Of a stretch of 50,952 bases of DNA, positions 44,735 to 50,952 are shown piece after piece (position 1 is the stretch's first letter; each line of letters begins with the position of its first letter). The DNA comes from G020353115 sp964389685 (GTDB taxonomy: Bacteria > Bacteroidota > Bacteroidia > Bacteroidales > VadinHA17). Location of the stretch: NCBI GenBank assembly GCA_964389685.1, contig CAYMFM010000022.1, positions 1 through 50,952 on the forward strand. Direction: 5' to 3'. The translations under genes and the position numbers were made by a program. The notes under the pieces are model-generated. The model searched no databases and had not been told where the DNA came from. It saw only the letters and a list, made by a program, of their open reading frames with translations.

Positions 44735-46084
44735 CTATTCTTTCTGTTTTGAAATTACTCTGTCTAATATTTCTTTAATCTCCTCTTTTTTGATAATATG
44801 CATACCTGTTCTTTCAGCTGTAATCCCATTTTCCAATTTGTAATCATAGACAATATCTTCATTTTTATATTCTATCCCAAAATATCGGAAATCTATGTTG
44901 TTTGACTTTGCCAATGATTCTGCAACTTCAAGAATATGACTGGCAATGAAAAAATAACATCCTTTTATTTTAGCAATGGACTCGACAATTAATAGAGTCG
45001 CATCGAAGGCATCTTTAACATTTGTGCCTCTGAATAGTTCATCAAGTATCAGCACCATATTTTTATAGGTTTCTATCTCGAGGGCAATAGTCTTTACTCG
45101 TTTTACCTCGGAATAGTAATGGCTGAATCCCAGATCAATGCTATCCGAAGGATTAATTGATGTTAAAAGCCCTTTAAAAACTGATATTTTTAATTTCCTT
45201 GCCGGTACCGGGAATCCTAAATGTGATAAGTAAATAATTACGCCAAGTGTTTTAAGGAAAGTGGATTTTCCGGACATATTAGGTCCAGTGATAAAACAAA
45301 GGTTAGTACCATCTTTAAATGAATAACTGTTTTTTACCGGAGATTCAAGAAATGGATGAAAGCAATCAATAACGTCGAAGTATGGTTCTTCTTTTTCGGT
45401 AAATTCAGGAAAATTCAAATTGTGTTCTTCCATTGCCATGGACAGAGACTGTAGTACATCTATCTCATAAATGAGATTCAATACATTTCGAAATTCATTT
45501 TTCTTTTTAACTCTAAATAAGTAATCCAGTTTGTTTACAGTTACTGCTTTGAGGCCAATAGATTTTTTTGGCGGATTCTTTAGAGTCTTACTGATGATTG
45601 GTATTGACAGAAATTCTTTAAGATCGCTAATTTCTTTTTGCAGAGGATTTGTATCACTTAAATCTTCCAACGATGATAAATAATCTTTAATAGAAGTGAG
45701 CAACAGAATTATATTGTATATCCCTTCAATTATTGTATAATAGTCGCTGTTCGTTTTCAATCTGTTTGCAATAGAATCGACAGTTGCATCAATTATATTA
45801 TCCTTCAGTGGAATTCTGCGACTCCTCAGATAATGTTCAATAAAATCGACTTGCCTTGCATCCAAGGTCAGCCTTCTTTTGAATGCCAGGATAAAGTTTA
45901 TTTCTTGTTTTCTGCTTTCAAACAATTCAAGATTTGAAAAAGGCCTACTCATGATCTCAAATAATCTCTCACGGCCACCAATAGTCTTTGTGCGGTTATA
46001 GAAGTCGAAGATAGAGGTGCTATTCGCTTTTTCAGGGAATATCTCTAGTTCCTTTATAGTCTGTGTGTCTATTTGAAAATGCAT
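44735..46084 (-). CDS. MutS-related ATPase (no mismatch-recognition domain)
   Basis: This 449-residue protein has only the helical core-like region and the ATPase of MutS. Walker A GPNMSGKST is at 267-275, LILDEL at 345-350, and the switch histidine ASH near 381-383. DNA mismatch-binding domains I and II and the nuclease domain of MutS2 are absent. Such short MutS-like proteins are frequent in Bacteroidetes; their role is unknown, perhaps in recombination or DNA protection. A terminator follows. Upstream is a possible cassette boundary (GTTATAC at 46107-46113, minus strand). Confidence 0.87.
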   Translation of the reverse strand: MHFQIDTQTIKELEIFPEKANSTSIFDFYNRTKTIGGRERLFEIMSRPFSNLELFESRKQEINFILAFKRRLTLDARQVDFIEHYLRSRRIPLKDNIIDATVDSIANRLKTNSDYYTIIEGIYNIILLLTSIKDYLSSLEDLSDTNPLQKEISDLKEFLSIPIISKTLKNPPKKSIGLKAVTVNKLDYLFRVKKKNEFRNVLNLIYEIDVLQSLSMAMEEHNLNFPEFTEKEEPYFDVIDCFHPFLESPVKNSYSFKDGTNLCFITGPNMSGKSTFLKTLGVIIYLSHLGFPVPARKLKISVFKGLLTSINPSDSIDLGFSHYYSEVKRVKTIALEIETYKNMVLILDELFRGTNVKDAFDATLLIVESIAKIKGCYFFIASHILEVAESLAKSNNIDFRYFGIEYKNEDIVYDYKLENGITAERTGMHIIKKEEIKEILDRVISKQKE

Positions 46085-46141
46085 CTCCTTGGCAATGGCT
46101 ATTAGCGTATAACAGCTATATCGTATTTATTTTGTAATTCT

Positions 46142-46154
46142 TGAGACTATGTCT
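46142..46154 (-). terminator. Short hairpin after the permease gene
   Basis: GAGAC-TAT-GTCTC is a perfect 5-bp hairpin with a 3-base loop, 14 bases beyond the permease stop at 46168. No T-run follows, so termination is uncertain. Confidence 0.3.
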
Positions 46155-46167
46155 CTTCAAATATTAG

Positions 46168-48522
46168 TCACTCATATCTTATATAATCAATAGGATTTTT
46201 CAAGGCAGCCTTAAATGATTGACAGGTAATTGTTATTACAGTTACCAAACAAGCCAAAAATCCCCCAAATAAAAATACCCACCAATTCAATTCTATTTTA
46301 AACGCATAAGTCTCCAACCATTTTGATAAGAAATAATATACAATTGGTATTGATAAAATAAATGAGAGAAGAATCCATCTAAGAAAACCTTCATTTATCA
46401 TCACCAATATCTCTGTCACTAAGGCTCCATTAATCTTCCTTATGCTTATCTCTTTTTCACGTAACTTTATCGAAAAAGAAGAAATGGCCAAAAGGCCTAG
46501 GAATGCTATAATAGAGGATATTAAAGCCCCTGTATTTACAATTCTCATATAGTTGTTTTCATTCAAATAGAGGGATTCAATATTCTCATTGTAAGTACGA
46601 TAGGTTAATGTGGGATTAACTAAGATATTGGGAAGTACATTAGTGATATGTTTTATAACTTCATCTTTATCACTTTCTTTGATTTTGGATACTAAGAAAA
46701 AATCATGCCTGTAATATTTTGTAGGTACTATTTTCAACGGTAGGATTTCTTTACGGCTCGATTGATAAACAAAATTCTCTACAATACCGACAATCTCTGC
46801 ATTACCTCCGTCTTGTTCGACAATAGTACCAACTGGATTGTCCAATTGTATGTATTTTACTGCTGCCTCATTTATTATTATTTGATTTTTTGGATGTTCC
46901 CCAGCAAAATAACTTCCTGAGATCAATTTATAATCCATCATTTCTGGAAAGCTTTTCCCTACTGAAACACTCGCAATTTCTTTTATTTCAGAACTGTTTA
47001 ATTTTCTTACAGAGCCTCCCGAGGAAGTGATATCACCAAATGGAAAGCTTTCGCTGCAATATGATGAATTTATTATATACGGACTGGCTAAAAGCATTTC
47101 TGTAATTAAATCCAATTTACTTAGATCTATAATATTTTCATCATCCAGATTATTGACGTAACAAAAAAGAATACCTGACGAATCTTTAGGCCTTGCAACC
47201 TTCAAGGAGTAATTTATTTGTTTGTAGATAAATAGGGATGTGTTTATTAAACAAATAAATATGAACATTTGAACCACTAATAAAATATTCTGTTCCCGTG
47301 AATATCTTTTTCTGGCACTATCCCTTTTTTGATTGGAATAAAATCTTGTCAAGTATAAAAAGCTGCTGCTAATTGATATTATTATAGCGATCAGGATATA
47401 AAGAAAAGTATAGCCTTGAAATATAGAAATTATGGTAATATCAGTGTTAAATTGGGAATTAAATATAGGCAGAGCATATTTAGAAATAATGAGGGAAACA
47501 GGAAGTGATATTAAAAACAAAAGAAATGAGTCAATTAATAGAATATATTTTATTTGGGATTCCGAGGCGCCACAGAAGGATCTTATATCAAGTTCTTTAT
47601 ATTTTGATATGGAATAGGAGGCCAATAAAATATTATAGTTAAAGTTAAATGAAATGAATATTAGAATCGCTACAATAATAAGCACATTAAAAACTCTTTT
47701 ATCGCCTGATGGAAAAGTATAATTCGCAATATTTGCAGAGTTTAAATACAATTGGTCAAATTGGTGCAATTCATATCTCTTAATCATCTGAGATGGGTCG
47801 TAATCATCCAATGAACCATTGATTTTTGCTTCTAAATCTGATTTGGATGTGCCATCTATTAATTCAACAAAGGTGGTATAAATTGGGAAAAATTTCCTGA
47901 GAGGAGTAATACATAAGTTAGCTTTATAGAAATCGAAACTACATATTATATCACAGTTTAGTGAAGATTTATTTCCAAAATCTTCAATGATACAAGATAT
48001 CTTGAAAGCATACTCGTTACCTTCAATATTTATAATTATATCATTATTATTCGGGCTATTATTTCCGAATATTTTTTTTGCTAAACTTTCAGTTATAATA
48101 ATATTATAAGGACTTCCTTCAAAGTTAGTTGAGAAGTATGTATCATTTTCCCTCTTGAAAATTTCAAGGAAATCAGGATCTGCAAAGTAAATCCTTGATT
48201 CAATTCTATTATTAGATAATATTACATCACCTTTAGTACGGGATATCCTTGTCATTCTTTCAATTTCGGGAAACCTGCTTTTCAGTTTAGGGCCCAAATC
48301 CAAAAAGGACCTTGAATTTTTATAACTCTCTTCTTGTGAAATGATGCAACTTATATTTCTTCTGTTTATGTATTGTTTGTCAAAGCTTAACTCTCTAATG
48401 CAGTAAAGAAGTATTATTATTGTGCAGGTAAGACCTAATATTAAACAGAAAAGGTTAATAAAAGTATAAAACCTTTGTTTAATAAGGTGTCTTAATGCAA
48501 TCTTCAATAAATGTTTTAACAT
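46168..48522 (-). CDS. FtsX/MacB-type ABC transporter permease
   Basis: This 784-residue membrane protein is a double-domain permease. The N-terminal helix (about residues 20-42) is followed by a large periplasmic MacB_PCD-like region, three helices near 285-400, another helix, a second periplasmic domain, and three C-terminal helices. The segment ELDIRSFCGASESQIKYILL and its counterpart EISIRKINGALVTEILVMI are the coupling-helix regions of the two FtsX domains. No ATPase gene is adjacent, so it must pair with one elsewhere. This permease type is common in Bacteroidetes. Codon use is A/T-rich. Confidence 0.9.
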   Translation of the reverse strand: MLKHLLKIALRHLIKQRFYTFINLFCLILGLTCTIIILLYCIRELSFDKQYINRRNISCIISQEESYKNSRSFLDLGPKLKSRFPEIERMTRISRTKGDVILSNNRIESRIYFADPDFLEIFKRENDTYFSTNFEGSPYNIIITESLAKKIFGNNSPNNNDIIINIEGNEYAFKISCIIEDFGNKSSLNCDIICSFDFYKANLCITPLRKFFPIYTTFVELIDGTSKSDLEAKINGSLDDYDPSQMIKRYELHQFDQLYLNSANIANYTFPSGDKRVFNVLIIVAILIFISFNFNYNILLASYSISKYKELDIRSFCGASESQIKYILLIDSFLLFLISLPVSLIISKYALPIFNSQFNTDITIISIFQGYTFLYILIAIIISISSSFLYLTRFYSNQKRDSARKRYSREQNILLVVQMFIFICLINTSLFIYKQINYSLKVARPKDSSGILFCYVNNLDDENIIDLSKLDLITEMLLASPYIINSSYCSESFPFGDITSSGGSVRKLNSSEIKEIASVSVGKSFPEMMDYKLISGSYFAGEHPKNQIIINEAAVKYIQLDNPVGTIVEQDGGNAEIVGIVENFVYQSSRKEILPLKIVPTKYYRHDFFLVSKIKESDKDEVIKHITNVLPNILVNPTLTYRTYNENIESLYLNENNYMRIVNTGALISSIIAFLGLLAISSFSIKLREKEISIRKINGALVTEILVMINEGFLRWILLSFILSIPIVYYFLSKWLETYAFKIELNWWVFLFGGFLACLVTVITITCQSFKAALKNPIDYIRYE

Positions 48523-48614
48523 ATTAGAAGATACTTATCATAAAATGATGACTGTTTTTTATTGGGTGAATAAAGTTATAATAGTATTGTCATTTTATTT
48601 ATTCAATGAGTGGT

Positions 48615-48742
48615 TGCTAACGGTAAAGGCTAAATGCAGTGTGGTAGCCTAATCCATTCAGTTGTTGATTTTCGATAGGTAAGTTACAAAGAAATCTGCA
48701 ATGGCTAAACAAAAAGCAACATTGCATTTAATCCTTTTAGCA
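48615..48742. repeat. attC-like imperfect inverted repeat A
   Basis: The left arm 48615-48642 (TGCTAACGGTAAAGGCTAAA...) pairs imperfectly with the right arm 48719-48742, with about 76 bases between the arms. On the minus strand the outer cores are TGCTAA and GTTAGCA. The repeat lies between the lipoprotein stop at 48748 and the permease start at 48522, where a cassette recombination site would be. Confidence 0.5.
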
Positions 48743-48747
48743 AACGA

Positions 48748-49122
48748 TTATTCATTTAATTCTTCAATTTTTTTTATCCAAATATGTCCAAATGTTGGAC
48801 CCATGAATGTGCAAGGCACATCTTCATCAGGTGTTAGTCTCCTGAATTTAACTCTGACTTGTAGCCCTTCAATTTTAAATTCATTTGGGAGATTAAATGC
48901 ATAATATGTTGGGAACCATGCATCTCTTTCTATCTTCAGGATTTGAAATATTTTTTCTCTATCACCCTCCATTAAATTAATAAGGAAAGTATCACCACAA
49001 TCAATTCCCATTCCTAATACTTCAGCATTAAACCATTCATTTTCTAATTCTTCCTTTTCGCAGCTCCCTGTGCTGAATAAGAAAAAAACAGTAAGAAAAA
49101 AAATGACCTTAACATTATACAT
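48748..49122 (-). CDS. Small lipoprotein of unknown function
   Basis: This 124-residue protein has an N-terminal signal ending in the lipobox STGSC, so Cys20 would be lipidated by signal peptidase II. The mature part (about 104 residues) is acidic at the start (EKEELENEW) and has no domain that I recognise. The segment CGDTFLINLMEGD may hint at a small beta-sandwich. It lies between two attC-like repeats, all on the minus strand with its neighbours, as a single-gene cassette would. Confidence 0.75.
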   Translation of the reverse strand: MYNVKVIFFLTVFFLFSTGSCEKEELENEWFNAEVLGMGIDCGDTFLINLMEGDREKIFQILKIERDAWFPTYYAFNLPNEFKIEGLQVRVKFRRLTPDEDVPCTFMGPTFGHIWIKKIEELNE

Positions 49123-49140
49123 TTGATTTATTTAATTGTT

Positions 49141-49267
49141 TGCTAACGTTTGGCCGGTATGCGCCGTCCACCAGCTGGCCATGTGAAATAAAATCTTGCA
49201 TTAACACTTCATCTGGGGTAACCGCAATTTCACATGGCTGGCGGATGGTGTATGACCGGCTTAGTGC
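49141..49267. repeat. attC-like imperfect inverted repeat B
   Basis: The arms 49141-49189 and 49227-49267 pair over most of their length (GCCGGT...CCATGTGAAAT on one side, ATTTCACATGG...ACCGGC on the other), with bulges and unpaired bases. On the minus strand the outer cores are CACTAAG and GTTAGCA. The stop TAA of the 49261 lipoprotein gene lies inside the CACTAA core. Bulges on one arm are a feature of attC sites. Confidence 0.6.
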
Positions 49268-49743
49268 CTGGTTGCTGTTTTTATTAACTCATATCCTCCC
49301 AAATCTTTATTATAAGTCGGAACCTTATCATTGAACCTTACTTCATTGTATTCATGCCATGTGCAACCATCATCATTTTTCACTGCCACATCTATGAATA
49401 AAGTATCAATATCGTTTTGATCCAAGTGCAGGTAATAGGTTTTTATTGAATTTATACAACTTTTCCAGGGCAACTCTTTTGAAATAAGGACATTACTAAA
49501 ACTAATAAAATTTGATATTTCTAAGTCAATTAGTTCAATTTCATCGAAATTGTCTAAGTAATAGATCTTAATAGAATCTTGTTGATAGTACCCTTCAGAA
49601 ATCAAATTTAATCCGGTATTTTCATCGATAATAATCATACGAAAATTCTCAGGAGGAGTAAAACATTCTTTAGTGTTACACGCTGAAGTAACGATTATAA
49701 ATTTTAGTAAGATCAGTATTATTCGGCTACTGTTTTTTTGCAT
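49261..49743 (-). CDS. Lipoprotein of unknown function
   Basis: This 160-residue protein starts at ATG 49743 in preference to an in-frame TTG at 49755. The signal peptide ends with the lipobox VTSAC, so lipidation is expected at Cys22. The mature part is acidic, rich in Asp, Ile and Tyr, with CFTPPENFRM and DGCTWHEYNEVRF suggesting a beta-rich extracellular domain. I do not recognise it. It ends inside attC-like repeat B, so gene and repeat are tightly fused. Confidence 0.72.
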   Translation of the reverse strand: MQKNSSRIILILLKFIIVTSACNTKECFTPPENFRMIIIDENTGLNLISEGYYQQDSIKIYYLDNFDEIELIDLEISNFISFSNVLISKELPWKSCINSIKTYYLHLDQNDIDTLFIDVAVKNDDGCTWHEYNEVRFNDKVPTYNKDLGGYELIKTATRH

Positions 49744-49776
49744 ATATAATTTCAATTTGTCCTTGAAGGCAACTTG

Positions 49777-49918
49777 GCACTAACGGTTCGCCAATATGAG
49801 CAGGCTGGGATTTCCGAGCCACTTACTTAGCAGACCGTTGAGATTTTTATTAAATGTATAAACTTTAAATAAACCATTGTCACCCAGCTTACTTATATTG
49901 GCTGTTAGCGGTTCGTGC
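49777..49918. repeat. attC-like imperfect inverted repeat C
   Basis: The left arm 49777-49809 (GCACTAACGGTTCGCCAATATG...) pairs with the right arm 49883-49911 (CCCAGC...ATATTGGCTGTTAGC), with a 73-base middle. On the minus strand the outer cores are GCTAAC and GTTAGTG. It fills nearly the whole gap between the two neighbouring genes. Confidence 0.6.
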
Positions 49919-49923
49919 ATTAT

Positions 49924-50751
49924 TTATAATTTACTTACTTCTAATTTATAGCTCATTTCTCCTGTAAATTTCAACCAAGGAGCCCAACTTGATTGTCTTT
50001 TATAACTTAATCCCTTGTTTTGTATTTTAGATAAGTAAATACTTTTATCACCCCCACTATTCCAACCGTTAATTGTCTCTAACGTAATTATAAAATTATT
50101 TTCAATTGATATATTTTTGTCTACCAGGTTTATAGATTCCCATCCTTTTTGCTTTTTAGAAGTAAAGAATATCTCTTCTTTATTAATGGTACTGTCAGGT
50201 AATTGATTATTAATACTATATATTTTTAACCTGTATAGAATGCTATCGCAATTTGTCTCACCGATATGAAAATAAAAATTTCGTAAATAAATCTTGTCAC
50301 TGTTGGTTATCAATCGTCCAATTTCTGCTCCATTCAAAAGGTTGTACCAAGCCCATGTTGTTTTTCCAGCATTTTTTGATCCAATGAAGAATATTTTCCT
50401 TTTGTCCGATTCAATCACTACTTCACCAATTTGATATACTTTTTTCTTTAGAATAATATTCAAAACATTTTCTTTATCAAGATCAAGTTTTAAATCACCT
50501 ATTCTATAATCGGCACTTTCATATCCAACCGATGAAAACCTTAATAACTCAGAATTTCCAACATCTGAAATACTTAATTGAAATTTACCGTCTGTTGTAG
50601 ACACAGTTCCTTTATTTAAATCTATCACCCCAATATTTACAAATGGCAAGGGATTTAGATTCTCATCCGTAATTTGTCCAGTTATTATTTGGCAATAAGT
50701 AGATATTTGTCCAAGTAGATAAATCAAGAATATTATTGTTCCTTTTTTCAT
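49924..50751 (-). CDS. Exported protein with carboxypeptidase-regulatory-like domain
   Basis: This 275-residue protein starts at ATG 50751; an in-frame ATG at 50778 would add nine residues before the signal peptide and is less likely. The signal sequence ends near TYCQ. Residues about 23-100 are a CarboxypepD_reg-like beta-sandwich (ITGQITDENLNPLPFVNIGV, STTDGKFQLS and FSSVGYESADY), the domain seen at the N terminus of SusC-like receptors and other exported proteins. The remaining 170 residues have no match that I recognise. There is no TonB receptor barrel. It is flanked by attC-like repeats. Confidence 0.78.
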   Translation of the reverse strand: MKKGTIIFLIYLLGQISTYCQIITGQITDENLNPLPFVNIGVIDLNKGTVSTTDGKFQLSISDVGNSELLRFSSVGYESADYRIGDLKLDLDKENVLNIILKKKVYQIGEVVIESDKRKIFFIGSKNAGKTTWAWYNLLNGAEIGRLITNSDKIYLRNFYFHIGETNCDSILYRLKIYSINNQLPDSTINKEEIFFTSKKQKGWESINLVDKNISIENNFIITLETINGWNSGGDKSIYLSKIQNKGLSYKRQSSWAPWLKFTGEMSYKLEVSKL

Positions 50752-50774
50752 TGCAGTGTCTGTTTTTGCATGCC

Positions 50775-50905
50775 GCACAACGATTACGGCTAAAAACTGG
50801 CGGGCATTTTACCCCACTTTTGTATCAACTGGTACTATTGTATATTTCTTGTAATTCGTTTTATATTAAACTTTCCGCCCGCTTGTTTTTGAGCCGATGT
50901 TGAAC
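50775..50905. repeat. attC-like imperfect inverted repeat D
   Basis: The left arm 50775-50805 (GCACAACGATTACGGCTAAAAACTGGCGGGC) pairs with the right arm from about 50877 to 50905 (GCCCGC...GAGCCGATGTTGAAC). On the minus strand the outer cores are GTTCAAC, an exact RYYYAAC, and GTTGTGC, one base from GTTRRRY. It lies directly upstream of the 49924 gene and would be the recombination site of a further cassette outside the window. Confidence 0.6.
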
Positions 50906-50910
50906 TAAAT

Positions 50911-50924
50911 CCCGCTACCGCGGG
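50911..50924. repeat. Small G/C hairpin, REP-like
   Basis: CCCGC-TACC-GCGGG is a 5-bp hairpin next to repeat D. It resembles the palindromes in the dnaB leader in G/C richness only, and may be a terminator of the next gene to the right. Confidence 0.3.
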
Positions 50925-50952
50925 CTGGCTTTAAACCAAATTTACATATTTT

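Noticed and set aside
49141..50905. Reading the long inverted repeats as tRNA-like or CRISPR structures
   Set aside because: They have no cloverleaf or T-loop sequence and no regular repeat-spacer pattern; each repeat differs in its interior.

Overview
The window looks like a chromosomal segment of a Bacteroidetes bacterium, probably Bacteroidales-like. Four signs support this: several promoters with the phylum's TAnnTTTG -7 box, a MurF-alanine racemase fusion, a secreted protein with a type IX secretion C-terminal domain, and phylum-typical families (DUF4294, an acyl-CoA carboxylase with a separate biotin carrier, a tRNA-guanine transglycosylase without the usual zinc cysteines). No rRNA, tRNA or CRISPR array was seen.

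From 1 to about 38.55 kb the window is dense core genome. It holds cell-wall precursor genes (murF-alr, ddl, a PASTA protein), nucleotide and RNA functions (tdk, rsmI, tgt, rsmG, rluD, thpR, rpmH), DNA functions (dnaB, rmuC, a DEAD-box helicase), isoprenoid synthesis (ispE) and carbon metabolism (acyl-CoA carboxylase, an archaeal-type fructose-1,6-bisphosphatase, gcvP). It also holds envelope functions (an LptF/LptG permease, a polyprenyl sugar-phosphate transferase, a GT2 enzyme) and a POT-type transporter. The ribosomal protein gene rpmH (52 codons, 18304-18462) sits just before a convergent serine hydrolase. Two small repeat types occur here: a 172-bp palindromic MITE-like element (4784-4955) and REP-like hairpins in the likely dnaB leader.

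From about 38.6 kb the sequence becomes more A/T-rich and accessory. It opens with a tyrosine recombinase gene. Next come inverted clusters of short iterons resembling the ends of an IS21-type element, which cut off a short-chain dehydrogenase gene. A tight three-gene cluster follows (DUF1214 protein, sulfotransferase, short-chain dehydrogenase), plausibly modifying a lipid or other small hydrophobic molecule. Then there is a decayed FMN-binding protein gene and, on the minus strand, a MutS-like ATPase and an orphan FtsX-type permease.

The right end (48.6-50.9 kb) is the most unusual part. Three minus-strand genes, two for small lipoproteins and one for a carboxypeptidase-regulatory-like domain protein, alternate with four different, long, imperfect inverted repeats. 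The repeat ends carry CTAAC/GTTAG or CAAC/GTTG cores, and gene stops abut or lie inside the repeats. This is the architecture of integron gene cassettes with attC sites, here without a visible integron integrase. The array seems to continue past the right edge.
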